DNA from: Micromonospora pisi
GTDB lineage: Bacteria > Actinomycetota > Actinomycetes > Mycobacteriales > Micromonosporaceae
Direction of reading: 5' to 3'
Length of the DNA: 64,000 bases
Assembly (NCBI RefSeq): GCF_003633685.1
Contig: NZ_RBKT01000001.1
Coordinates: 992,001-1,056,000, forward strand
Shown one piece after another: positions 1 to 9,297 of the stretch; the stretch's first letter is position 1, and each line of letters opens with the position of its first letter. Position numbers and translations under genes: made by a program. A model generated the notes under the pieces. It saw only the letters and a program-made list of their open reading frames with translations. It had not been told where the DNA came from and did not search any database.

Positions 1-3000
1 TGGCCCGCGGAACTGTTCTGCTTCCGCGGCGCCGACCGGCCCGCAGCACAGCTGCGGGTACGGCGACTGGTCGAGATGCTGTCGAACCGCGACGAGCTGG
101 GCCGGCCGTGGTCGCTGCGTGACCTGGCCGCGTCCCTGGCCGACGAGGCGGACCACCGGGCGGGCGCGGTCCGGATCGCCGTCGTCGCCCGCGACCGCGA
201 CGAACTCGCCAAGCTGTTGGACCGGGCCCTGGCCGGCGAGCACGACCCGGCACGCGGGCTGGTCCAACCGCCGGACGACCCGGAACCGGGCAAGGTGGCC
301 TTCCTCTTTCCCGGTCAGGGCAGCCAGCGGCCGGGTGCGCTCGCCGAACTGTTCGTGGCGTTCCCCGAGCTGCGGCACTATCTGCGGCTCGGCGCCGAGT
401 GGGCGGACCTGCTCTTCCCGCCGTCGGCGTTCGACCCCGAGACGGCGCGCGAACAGGAGGACCGGGTACGTGACACCCGGGTCGCCCAACCCGTACTGGG
501 CATCGGCGGACTCGCGGTCGACCACCTGTTGCGGCGGCTGGGCGTTCGGCCCGACCTGGCCGGCGGACACAGCTACGGGGAGCTGGTCGCGCTCTGCGTG
601 GCCGACGCGTTCGACCCCGAGACCCTGCTCGCGCTGAGCCGGCAACGGGCCGACGCGATCCTCGCCGCCACCGGCGATGATCCGGGCACCATGGCGGCGG
701 TCACCGCCACCGCCGAGCAGGTCAGCCAGGTGCTCACCGAGTCGGGACTGGCCGGCGAGGTTGTACTGGCCAACCGGAACACGCCAACGCAGGTGGTGAT
801 CTCCGGTCCGACTCCCGCGGTCGGATCGGCGGTGGCAGCGCTGCGCGAGGCCGGGCTGTCGGCCCGGGGACTCTCCGTCGCGTGTGCGTTCCACAGTCCG
901 GTGGTGGCCGGCGGCACCGCACGTTTCGCCGAGGCGCTCGCCGCCAGAACGGTACGCGAGCCGGCGATCCCGGTCTGGTCGAACCACACCGCCGCCCCGT
1001 ACGACGGCGACGCCGACCGGGTACGTGAACGGCTTGCCGCGCAGATCGGCGCACCCGTGCGTTTCGTCGAACAGATCGAGTCGATGTACGCCAGCGGCGC
1101 CCGGACCTTCGTGGAGGCCGGCCCCGGTCAGGTCCTCACCAAACTGGTCCGGGCCGTCCTCGGCGACCGGCCGCACCTGGCGGTCGCGACAGAGCCGCGA
1201 CCCGAGGAGGGACTGCGCGGCTTCCTCGTCACCATCGCGCAACTGGCCTGTGCCGGTGTACCGGTGCGCACCGGCTGGTTGTACCAGGGCCGCGACACGG
1301 TGGACCTCGCGACGGTCGAGCCGGCCCGACGTCCGTTCTGGACCGTGGACGGCCAACTCGTACGCGACCAGTTCGGAAACAGCCTGCCCGGCGGGATGAC
1401 GCCCCCACGACGGATCAAGGAGTTGTCGATGACCGCATCGAACGGGACCACCTTCGGCGGCCGGGACGGCCGCGACGAGTTGCTGAGCGAGTTCCTGCGC
1501 ACCAGCCGGGACATGATCGCCTCACAGCGGGACGTGATGCTCGCCTACTTCGGCGACGGTGCGGGTGGGCGGCTGGTGTGGCAGCCCACTGAGGCGTACC
1601 CGCCGGTGGTGCTTCCGGGTCATGGAAGCGAGGTCGCGCCGGTCACGACAACCACGATGGTGGCCGCTGCACCGGCCGCGCCGGCGGTCGTGGTTGACGT
1701 GGCTGCCGTACCGGTCGCCGCGTCCGGCCCCGACTTCCAGACCGCCATCCTCGACGTGATCAGCGAACGCACCGGCTACCCGGTCGACCTCATCGAACTC
1801 GACCTCGACCTCGAAGCCGACCTCAGCATCGACTCCATCAAACGCGCCGAAGTCGCCGGCGAGGTCGCCGCACGACTCCGCCTCGCCGTCGAAGGCGACG
1901 AAGCCGAACTCGAAGACCTGGTCAAGGCCCGCACCGTACGCGCCATGGTCGACTGGCTCAACCAGAAGATTCGGTCGGCGGCGGGCACGACCGTGATCCA
2001 CGCGACCGCCGTACTCGGCCCGGCAAGCGGGTTGGCGCACTCCAACGCTCTGGTCGCGACCGGCACGGTCATGGTGACCCGACCGGATTTCCAGACCGCC
2101 ATCCTCGACGTGATCAGCGAACGCACCGGCTACCCGGTCGACCTCATCGAACTCGACCTCGACCTCGAAGCCGACCTCAGCATCGACTCCATCAAACGCG
2201 CCGAAGTCGCCGGCGAGGTCGCCGCACGACTCCGCCTCGCCGTCGAAGGCGACGAAGCCGAACTCGAAGACCTGGTCAAGGCCCGCACCGTACGCGCCAT
2301 GGTCGACTGGCTCAACCAGAAGATGCAGGGGGAGGCCCCTCCGGCGCCGTCACCGGGTGGCGGCACGCTGGCCCCGCCGCCCGCACCACGCGCGCTCACC
2401 GCCGCCGCACCCGCTCCGACGGGGGAACCACCCGCGGGTGCGCCCTCGGCGCTGACCACGATGAGTCCGGCCATCGCACCCGCGCCGTTCCCCTCCGTGT
2501 CCGACACCGTGACGGTCGCTGCGGCGGTCACCACCGTCGGCCGGGCGGGGATCACGCCGAAGCGGCTCCTGCCCCAGGCGAAGGTGATCACGGGACCTGC
2601 TGGCGCGGACACCGGTGCCCCGCTCGCCGGGCAACCCGTCGACGTGCTCGCCGGGACGAGTTTCCTCATCACCGGTGCCAGCCCGGCGCTGGCGTACCTC
2701 GCCGAACTTCTTCAGGAGCACGGGGCGGGTGGGCAGACCGGTGTGGTGGACAGCAAGCAGGCCGGTCAGCTCGCCGGCTTCGACGGGCTGATCCTGCTCG
2801 ACGGGTTGACCGGCGGCGGAGGCCCCCTGTTGCCCGAGATCTTCCCGTTCCTCAAGCAGGCGCTCGCCGCCGGCCCACGCTGGCTGCTGGCGGCGGGACC
2901 GGTCGGCGGTAGCGAACGCAGCGATGGACTGGCTGGCCTGTTCCGTACCATCGCCAGGGAATATCCGCAGGTCATGGCGAGGTACGTCGAGGTCGACGCC

Positions 3001-4038
3001 GCCGCCGAGCCGCAGCGGATCGCCCGACACCTGCTCGACGAACTGCTGGTCGGCGGGGACGCGCCCGTTGTCGTACGGGGCGAGACCGAGCGGACGGCGG
3101 TCGACCTCGCACCGGCGGCGTTGGGAGCGGTGGCGACGAGTGGTGCCGGGCCGGCCGGTGACGGCGCCTCCGAGGCCGCGGCGATCGGCCTCGACCGGGA
3201 CTCGGTGGTCGTCCTGGTCGGCGGGGCGCGCGGGATCACGCCGTGGTTCGCCCGCGCGGTGGCCATGGCCAGCCGCTGCCGGATCGAGCTGGTCGGCCGC
3301 ACACCGCTGCCGACCGAGCCGGAGGATCCGGACCTGGTGTCGGCCCGGGACAAGGCGTCGTTGCGTGCCGCGCTCGCCCGCCGGGGTCTGCGGTCGCCGG
3401 CGGAGATCGAACGCACCGCGCAGGCGGTCCTGGCCGCCCGCGAGGTCGAGGCGACCCTCGCCGAACTGCGGGAACTGGGCAGCGAGGTGCGCTACCACGC
3501 ACTCGACGTGCGGGACGCGTCGGCGACCCGGAGTCTGCTGCTGGACGTCGAGCGTACGCACGGCCGGGTCGACGGCGTGGTGTACGCGGCCGGCGTGATC
3601 GAGGACAAGCTGATCGCGGAGAAGGACCCGCAGTCGTTCACCCGGGTGTTCGGCACCAAGGTGGAGGGCGCCCGCTCGGTGCTGGCCGGACTCGAAGAGC
3701 TGGCCTCGGCACCCCGGTTCGTGGTGCTGTTCGGCAGCATCGCCGCGGCGTACGGCAATCGGGGTCAGGGCGACTACGCCGCGGCGAACGACGCGATCGA
3801 CGCGATCGGCGCCCGCTGGGCGGCCAGCACCGGCAACCGATGCCTGACCGTGCACTGGGGTCCCTGGGCACCGGGTGCCGGCCACGGCGGGATGGTCAGC
3901 GACGAACTGAGCCGGGAGTACGCGCGCCGCGGCATCGAACTCATCGACCCCGAAGCGGGCGCTCTCAGCCTGCTTGGCGAGTTGGCCTGGGGCGACCCGA
4001 AGATCAACTCCGTGGTCTACACCGCCTCCGGCTGGTGA
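1..4038 (+). CDS. PUFA-synthase-like type I polyketide synthase, C-terminal part (AT-ACP-ACP-KR), 5' end outside window
   Basis: The reading frame is open from base 1, so the N-terminus, probably a ketosynthase, lies upstream. An acyltransferase domain covers about nt 295-1240, with GQGSQ and the nucleophile Ser in GHSYGEL (codon 571-573). Two acyl carrier domains follow (about nt 1732-1968 and 2086-2322), each with DSIKR, the phosphopantetheine motif typical of PUFA synthases; the attachment serines are codons 1834-1836 and 2188-2190. An Ala/Pro-rich linker leads to a ketoreductase (about nt 3200-3990) with a GGARGI nucleotide loop, the Ser in FGSIAAAYG and catalytic Tyr at 3774-3776. Tandem ACPs followed by KR are known from PUFA synthases and heterocyst-glycolipid (hglE-type) synthases. 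It should act iteratively with the next gene on a long acyl chain. The class assignment is solid; the product is unknown. Confidence 0.93.
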   Translation, partial: WPAELFCFRGADRPAAQLRVRRLVEMLSNRDELGRPWSLRDLAASLADEADHRAGAVRIAVVARDRDELAKLLDRALAGEHDPARGLVQPPDDPEPGKVAFLFPGQGSQRPGALAELFVAFPELRHYLRLGAEWADLLFPPSAFDPETAREQEDRVRDTRVAQPVLGIGGLAVDHLLRRLGVRPDLAGGHSYGELVALCVADAFDPETLLALSRQRADAILAATGDDPGTMAAVTATAEQVSQVLTESGLAGEVVLANRNTPTQVVISGPTPAVGSAVAALREAGLSARGLSVACAFHSPVVAGGTARFAEALAARTVREPAIPVWSNHTAAPYDGDADRVRERLAAQIGAPVRFVEQIESMYASGARTFVEAGPGQVLTKLVRAVLGDRPHLAVATEPRPEEGLRGFLVTIAQLACAGVPVRTGWLYQGRDTVDLATVEPARRPFWTVDGQLVRDQFGNSLPGGMTPPRRIKELSMTASNGTTFGGRDGRDELLSEFLRTSRDMIASQRDVMLAYFGDGAGGRLVWQPTEAYPPVVLPGHGSEVAPVTTTTMVAAAPAAPAVVVDVAAVPVAASGPDFQTAILDVISERTGYPVDLIELDLDLEADLSIDSIKRAEVAGEVAARLRLAVEGDEAELEDLVKARTVRAMVDWLNQKIRSAAGTTVIHATAVLGPASGLAHSNALVATGTVMVTRPDFQTAILDVISERTGYPVDLIELDLDLEADLSIDSIKRAEVAGEVAARLRLAVEGDEAELEDLVKARTVRAMVDWLNQKMQGEAPPAPSPGGGTLAPPPAPRALTAAAPAPTGEPPAGAPSALTTMSPAIAPAPFPSVSDTVTVAAAVTTVGRAGITPKRLLPQAKVITGPAGADTGAPLAGQPVDVLAGTSFLITGASPALAYLAELLQEHGAGGQTGVVDSKQAGQLAGFDGLILLDGLTGGGGPLLPEIFPFLKQALAAGPRWLLAAGPVGGSERSDGLAGLFRTIAREYPQVMARYVEVDAAAEPQRIARHLLDELLVGGDAPVVVRGETERTAVDLAPAALGAVATSGAGPAGDGASEAAAIGLDRDSVVVLVGGARGITPWFARAVAMASRCRIELVGRTPLPTEPEDPDLVSARDKASLRAALARRGLRSPAEIERTAQAVLAAREVEATLAELRELGSEVRYHALDVRDASATRSLLLDVERTHGRVDGVVYAAGVIEDKLIAEKDPQSFTRVFGTKVEGARSVLAGLEELASAPRFVVLFGSIAAAYGNRGQGDYAAANDAIDAIGARWAASTGNRCLTVHWGPWAPGAGHGGMVSDELSREYARRGIELIDPEAGALSLLGELAWGDPKINSVVYTASGW
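1735..2324 (+). repeat. Exact 236-bp direct repeat encoding the two ACP domains
   Basis: Bases 1735-1970 and 2089-2324 read as identical, offset 354 bp, covering nearly all of both ACP domains. The linker between them is unrelated. Identity at synonymous sites implies recent duplication or ongoing gene conversion. The repeat could also allow gain or loss of an ACP by recombination. Confidence 0.95.
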
Positions 4039-4111
4039 TCGTCCAGAGGGTGCGGCAACGCCCGCGCCGTACAGCCGGTACGCCCGTCGACGGTGGAGCG
4101 AGAGGTCGAAG

Positions 4112-7100
4112 ATGAACACGAGCACCGATCGGCGCGACCCGGTCGCGATCGTCGGGATGGCGGCGGTGATGCCCGGCGCCGGCAACCTGGAGAACTACTG
4201 GCGCAACCTGGTCGACGGGGTGGACGCGATCACCGACGTGCCGGCGCACCGGTGGGACGAGGAGTTCTACGACCCGGACCAGGCCCACCGGCCGGACCGG
4301 ATGTACTGCCGACGTGGCGGGTTCGTCGACGAGTTCGCGAGCTTCGAGCCGCTGCGGTTCGGCATCATGCCCGCGTCGGTGGCGGAGATCGAGCCGGACC
4401 AGCTCATCGCCCTGAACGTGGCCGCCGCCGCGATCGACGATGCCGGCGGCACGGACCGGCTGCCCGACGGCGACCGGGTGGGCGTGATCCTCGGGCGGGG
4501 CGGCATCCTCAGCCCCGCCCAGGCCCGCTACGCCCAACGGGTGCGGATGTCGAGCCAGGTCATCCAGGTGCTGCGGGAGCTGATCCCGGAGTTGGACCAG
4601 AGCCGGCTGGACCTGGTACGCGAGAAGTTCGACGAGCGGCTCGGCCCGTACCAGCCGGAGGGGACGATCGGTCTGGTGCCGAACCTGGCCGCGTCCCGGG
4701 TGGCCAACCGGCTCAACCTGCGCGGTCCGGCGTACACCCTGGACGCGGCCTGCGCCTCGTCACTGATCGCGGTCGACCAGGCGATCACCGAACTGACCAG
4801 CGGACGGTTGGACGCCGTACTCGCCGGTGGGGTGCACCACGTGCACGACATCAGCTTCTGGTCGGTGTTCAACCAGTTGCGGGCGCTGTCCCGGCGCGGG
4901 GAGAGCCGGCCGTTCCACCGGGAGTCCGACGGGCTGCTGATCGGCGAGGGCACCGGTGTGGTCGTACTCAAGCGGTGGTCCGACGCGGTCCGGGACGGCG
5001 ACCGGGTTTACGCGGTCATCCGGGGCAGCGGAATGTCCAGCGACGGCCGCTCGGCGAGCATGTTCAACCCGGCCTCCTCGGGACAGGTGCTGGCCATCCG
5101 GCGGGCCTGGGAGTCGTCCGGGCTGGACCCGACCGCGCCGGACGCGCTGGGGTTGCTGGAGGCGCACGGCACCGGCACGCCCACCGGCGACGCGGCCGAA
5201 CTGGTCTCGGTCGCCGAGGTCTTCGGACCGCACTCGGGCGACGGACCACGCCCGGTGATCGGATCGGTCAAGTCGATGATCGGGCACACCATGCCGGCCG
5301 CTGGCATCGCCGGCCTGATCAAGGCCACGCTCGCGGTCTACCGGGGGGTGCTGCCGCCCACGCTGCACTGCGACGATCCGCGCTCGGAGATGGCCGCGAC
5401 CCGGTTCGCCCCGATTGCCACCGCCCGCCCCTGGGACAGCGACGGGCCGCGTCGCGCCGGGGTGAACGCCTTCGGCTTCGGCGGCATCAACGCACACGTC
5501 ATCGTCGAGCAGGCACCCGAACCGGTTGGCGTACGGAACCGGCCGGCCGCCGGGGTCCCGGTGACAGCGGGTGTCGGCGAAGACGCGGCCTCGACCGTGG
5601 CCGGTTCGACGGTACAGGTGACCGAGCCGGACCAGGTGCTCTGGCTCGCCGCGCCGGACCCCGTCCGGTTGGCCGGCCTGCTGTCCCGCGACGACCACGA
5701 GGTACGGGCCCTCGGCATCGAACGGGCCCGGAGCAACCGGCCCGCGACCGGGGCCGAACCGTGCCGGATCGGCATCGTCAACCCGACGGACAAGCTGCTG
5801 GCGGTCGCCCGCAAGACGGTGGCCCGCGGGCAGGCGTGGCGGGGTGGCCGGGACATCTGGTTCAGTCCGTCGCCGCTGTTGGCCGCCGGCACCGGGCGCC
5901 TCGCCTTCGTCTTTCCCGGCCTGGAGGCGGAGTTCGCGCCGCGTACCGCGGATATCGCCGCCCACTTCGGACTGCCGGACCGGCAGTGGTCCGCAGCGGA
6001 CCTGGGTCGGCACGGAGCTGGGCTGATCGAGGTGGGCAAACTGCTCGACGAGGCGCTACGCCGCATCGGCGTGCTGCCGGACGCGGTCGCCGGACACAGC
6101 ATCGGCGAGTGGACCGCCGCGGCGACCAGCGGACAGATCAGCACAGCGGCGATGGACGAATTCCTGGAGCTGTTCAACGCCGACTCGGTCGAGGTCTCCG
6201 GATACGTCTTCGCCGCCGTGGGAGCCGGCGCGGAGCGGGTCACCCCGATGCTCGGCGACTTCCCGGGGGTGGTGCTGTCACACGACAACGCCCCGGCGCA
6301 GTCGGTGGTGAACGGCCCCGAATCCCAGGTGGACCGGCTCGTCGAGGCGCTGCGTACGGAGAACGTGCTGTGCCAGAAGCTGCCGTTCCGGTCGGCCTTC
6401 CACACTCCCGTGTTCGCCGATGGCCTGCAGTCGATCGGTGCGGCGCTGCGCCGGTGGGAGGTGCACCCGACCCGGATACCGGTCTGGTCGGCGACCCTGG
6501 CGGCACCGTTCCCCGCCGACGAGGCGCAGGTCAACACCCTGTTCGTCCGGCACATGATGGAGCCGGTCTGGTTCCGTCAGACCGTGGCGGCGATGTACGA
6601 CGCCGGCGTACGGGTCTTCCTCCAACTCGGCGCCGGACAGCTCGCCTCGCTGATCAGCGACAACCTGCGCGGACGTGACCATCTCGCGATGCCGGTCAAC
6701 GTGAAGCACCGCAGCGGGCTGGACCAGCTCCGCCGGGTCGCCACCGCGATCTGGGTGGAGGGCGGCAGCCCGAACCTGACCGCGCTCGATCCACCGTCGG
6801 CGAAGGCAACTGGAAAACCGGTACGCCGTGGCCCGTCGATTCCGCTGGACCTGGGTGGACCGCTGGTCCGGCTCGGGGCGGGCGCCGCCGGTCTGCTCGG
6901 CGTGTCGGTGGGCGGCACCCAACCGCACCACCTGTCCGCAGGTCCGCCGAGTCACGGTGCGGCCGTCCCGGTCGACGCATCAGCGACGGCCGGGGCCGGG
7001 CGCCAGCCGGAACCGGCGGGTACCGGCGGTAACCCGGCGGCGGCGCTGGCCGCACTGCACCGGTTGGCCGGGCGGTCCAGCGCGGCGGCGGAACTCGCCG

Positions 7101-8914
7101 CACTGTTGCAGGACACGGCACGGGACGCGGTCAGCGTGCTGGACGCCGCCGCACCCGCGCTCCGACCACACCGATCGACGGCACCCGTGGTGCCGCCGGT
7201 AGGTGTTGCGCCACTCTCGATCGTCCCGCCTGCCGCGCCCACCCGCGCCGCCGTCATCGGCACCGGCAGCGGGGTCCACGCCGGCAATGGCAGCGCGGCC
7301 AATAGCAACACGAGCAACGGCAGCGCGGGCAACGGCGACACGGGTACGGTTCGGCGGATCACGTTGCGGGTCTCCGTCGAGACCATGCCGTACCTGAGGG
7401 ACCACTGCTTCTTCGTCCAGCCGCCGGACTGGCCGAACGTGGAGGACCGGTGGCCGGTGGTGCCGGCCACCACCCTGGTCCAGCACATGGTCGACGCGGC
7501 GGAGCAGGCCGTGCCCGGCATGCGGGCGGTGGCCGTACGCGACGCCCGGTTCAACCGGTGGCTGATAGCCGAGCCGGGTCAGGACGTCGAGGTCACGGTG
7601 AAGCCGACCGGTGACGGCCTGGTTTCGGTCACCTTCGGCCCGTACGCCCGGTCGACCGTGGAACTCGCCGCGGACTATCCGGCGGACTCGCCCGAGGTGT
7701 GGCGGCACGATCCCGCGACCGAGCGGCCGCCACGGATCAGCGCCGAGGAGATGTACGCGGAGCGGCTGATGTTCCACGGCCCCCAGTTCCAGGGAGTCAC
7801 CGCCGTACACGCCCTCGGTGACATGCACGTACGGGGAGTGGTCACCGCACCCGTGCCGCCGGGCGCGCTGCTGGACAACGCGCTGCAGCTGATCGGCAAC
7901 TGGCTCATCACCACACAGCCGTTCCGTACCGTGGCGTTGCCCGTGGGCCTGGGCCACATCCGGTACTTCGGTCCCCCGCCGGAGGCCGGCACGGCGTTCG
8001 AGTGTGTTGCCCGGGTGCGCTCGATCGATGACGCACAACTCGTCGCGGACACCCAACTGGTCGTCGACGACCGGGTGTGGGCGCAGATCGACGGCGCGGT
8101 CGACCGGCGCTTCGACAGCCATCCGCAGGCGCGGCCGGCGGAACGGTTCCCCGAGCGGCATCCGATGTCGCTGATCCAACCCGAGGGCTGGACGATGGCC
8201 TTCGACTGCTGGACCGACCTGGTCACCCAGGGCATGGCCGCCCGCGGCATCCTGGGCTCGTCCGCGTACGCGGACTACGAACGGCAACCCGCCAGATCCC
8301 GCAAACAGTGGCTGTTGGGCCGGATCGCGGTGAAGGACGCCGTCCGGTTCCGGTTGTGGGAGGACGGCCACAGCGACATCTACCCGATCGAGCTGACGGT
8401 CGGCAACGATCCGGACGGGCGGCCCCGGGTGTACGGACGTCCGGGCCGTGACCTGCGCGACTGCGACGTCTCGCTGGCGCACTGCGCCGAGGTCGGGGTC
8501 GCGATCGCGAAACCCCGCGATCCGGCGTCGCCGCCCGACGCGCCGGGCGTCGGCATCGACGTCGCCGAGATCACCGACCATCCGGAGAGCACCCTGCGCT
8601 TCGCCCTGTCCGATCGGGAGACCGCCCTGCTGGACTCGCTCGGCGGCGACGCCGAGGACCGGCGACGCTGGTTCACCCGGTTCTGGGCCGCCAAGGAGGC
8701 CGTCGGCAAGGCGGAGGGAACCGGACTCGACGGGCGCCCGCGCCGGTTCGCCGTGAGCAGTGCCACGGACACGGTGCTGACCGTCCGCGTCGACGATCGG
8801 ATCTACCCGGTGGAGCACCGCGAGGTCGGCAATCCCGAAGACCTACCGCTCCGACGCTACGTCGTCGCCTGGACCTGGGGCCCTCGCACCGTGGCCGTGG
8901 CTGGTCAACCGTGA
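4112..8914 (+). CDS. PUFA-synthase-like polyketide synthase, KS-AT-DH-PPTase
   Basis: A 1600-residue synthase. The ATG at 4112 is preferred because the KS starts at once (DPVAIVGMA) and a purine-rich GGAGCGAGAGG lies upstream. KS: about residues 8-450, Cys214 in DAACASS, His in EAHGTGTPTGD and in SMIGHTMPAAG. AT: about 590-880, Ser663 in GHSIGEW; the usual GQGSQ segment is replaced by FPGLEAE. A low-complexity Ala/Gly/Ser/Asn-rich linker follows. DH (hot-dog type): about 1085-1370, His1098 and Asp1255 in DNALQ form the likely dyad. A C-terminal Sfp-like phosphopantetheinyl transferase (about 1440-1595) has GIDVAEI (Asp1483) and WAAKEAVGK (Lys1528, Glu1529). It can probably activate the ACPs of the cluster. 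The KS-AT plus DH-PPTase layout recalls hglE-type and enediyne-type iterative synthases; the divided two-protein arrangement favours the former. Confidence 0.93.
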   Translation: MNTSTDRRDPVAIVGMAAVMPGAGNLENYWRNLVDGVDAITDVPAHRWDEEFYDPDQAHRPDRMYCRRGGFVDEFASFEPLRFGIMPASVAEIEPDQLIALNVAAAAIDDAGGTDRLPDGDRVGVILGRGGILSPAQARYAQRVRMSSQVIQVLRELIPELDQSRLDLVREKFDERLGPYQPEGTIGLVPNLAASRVANRLNLRGPAYTLDAACASSLIAVDQAITELTSGRLDAVLAGGVHHVHDISFWSVFNQLRALSRRGESRPFHRESDGLLIGEGTGVVVLKRWSDAVRDGDRVYAVIRGSGMSSDGRSASMFNPASSGQVLAIRRAWESSGLDPTAPDALGLLEAHGTGTPTGDAAELVSVAEVFGPHSGDGPRPVIGSVKSMIGHTMPAAGIAGLIKATLAVYRGVLPPTLHCDDPRSEMAATRFAPIATARPWDSDGPRRAGVNAFGFGGINAHVIVEQAPEPVGVRNRPAAGVPVTAGVGEDAASTVAGSTVQVTEPDQVLWLAAPDPVRLAGLLSRDDHEVRALGIERARSNRPATGAEPCRIGIVNPTDKLLAVARKTVARGQAWRGGRDIWFSPSPLLAAGTGRLAFVFPGLEAEFAPRTADIAAHFGLPDRQWSAADLGRHGAGLIEVGKLLDEALRRIGVLPDAVAGHSIGEWTAAATSGQISTAAMDEFLELFNADSVEVSGYVFAAVGAGAERVTPMLGDFPGVVLSHDNAPAQSVVNGPESQVDRLVEALRTENVLCQKLPFRSAFHTPVFADGLQSIGAALRRWEVHPTRIPVWSATLAAPFPADEAQVNTLFVRHMMEPVWFRQTVAAMYDAGVRVFLQLGAGQLASLISDNLRGRDHLAMPVNVKHRSGLDQLRRVATAIWVEGGSPNLTALDPPSAKATGKPVRRGPSIPLDLGGPLVRLGAGAAGLLGVSVGGTQPHHLSAGPPSHGAAVPVDASATAGAGRQPEPAGTGGNPAAALAALHRLAGRSSAAAELAALLQDTARDAVSVLDAAAPALRPHRSTAPVVPPVGVAPLSIVPPAAPTRAAVIGTGSGVHAGNGSAANSNTSNGSAGNGDTGTVRRITLRVSVETMPYLRDHCFFVQPPDWPNVEDRWPVVPATTLVQHMVDAAEQAVPGMRAVAVRDARFNRWLIAEPGQDVEVTVKPTGDGLVSVTFGPYARSTVELAADYPADSPEVWRHDPATERPPRISAEEMYAERLMFHGPQFQGVTAVHALGDMHVRGVVTAPVPPGALLDNALQLIGNWLITTQPFRTVALPVGLGHIRYFGPPPEAGTAFECVARVRSIDDAQLVADTQLVVDDRVWAQIDGAVDRRFDSHPQARPAERFPERHPMSLIQPEGWTMAFDCWTDLVTQGMAARGILGSSAYADYERQPARSRKQWLLGRIAVKDAVRFRLWEDGHSDIYPIELTVGNDPDGRPRVYGRPGRDLRDCDVSLAHCAEVGVAIAKPRDPASPPDAPGVGIDVAEITDHPESTLRFALSDRETALLDSLGGDAEDRRRWFTRFWAAKEAVGKAEGTGLDGRPRRFAVSSATDTVLTVRVDDRIYPVEHREVGNPEDLPLRRYVVAWTWGPRTVAVAGQP

Positions 8915-8952
8915 CCGGCACCCATTTCCGACCATCCGAAGGAGTACATCCC

Positions 8953-9297
8953 ATGGCCGCCTCGCATGCCGACATCCTCGCCGAGCTCACGGAGATCATC
9001 CACGCGGTACTCGGGGACTTCGCCACCGATGCCCCGATCACCATGGACACCGCCTTCCGCGACGAACTCGGCATGGAGAGCATCGACGTCGTCTCCCTCG
9101 CCGGCCGCTTGCAGGCCCGGTACGGCAACACCGTCAACTTCGCGCATTTTGTCGCCAAACTGGATCTGGAGACCGTGGGCGAGCTGCGGGTCGGGCAACT
9201 GGTCGAGCACATCGCACACTCCCTCGACGCGGCGGAGTCCGGCCGGGACACGCCGGCCGAAGCCAGCCCCACGGTCGTCGAGGCGGTCCGCTCGTGA
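8953..9297 (+). CDS. Free-standing acyl carrier protein
   Basis: A 114-residue protein, starting at the ATG at 8953 behind a GAAGGAG ribosome site at 8938-8944. The attachment site is Ser43 in GMESIDVVSL, on a conventional ACP four-helix pattern (DELGMESID, then ALVAR-type helices). It differs from the DSIKR carriers in the upstream synthase, so it may serve a separate step, such as supplying a starter or receiving the finished chain. Its stop overlaps the start of the hydrolase gene (GTGA), indicating translational coupling. The C-terminal 25 residues are polar and probably disordered. Confidence 0.88.
   Translation: MAASHADILAELTEIIHAVLGDFATDAPITMDTAFRDELGMESIDVVSLAGRLQARYGNTVNFAHFVAKLDLETVGELRVGQLVEHIAHSLDAAESGRDTPAEASPTVVEAVRS

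Noticed and set aside
2350-4185. A 611-residue minus-strand frame over the first synthase
   Set aside because: Arg/Gly/Ala-rich translation without domains, opposite a clearly real PKS gene.
1-8914. Enediyne polyketide synthase
   Set aside because: Enediyne synthases carry KS-AT-ACP-KR-DH-PPTase in one protein with a single ACP, and no enediyne accessory genes (thioesterase or E3/E4/E5 types) are present. The two-protein layout with tandem DSIKR ACPs fits PUFA/hglE-type systems better.
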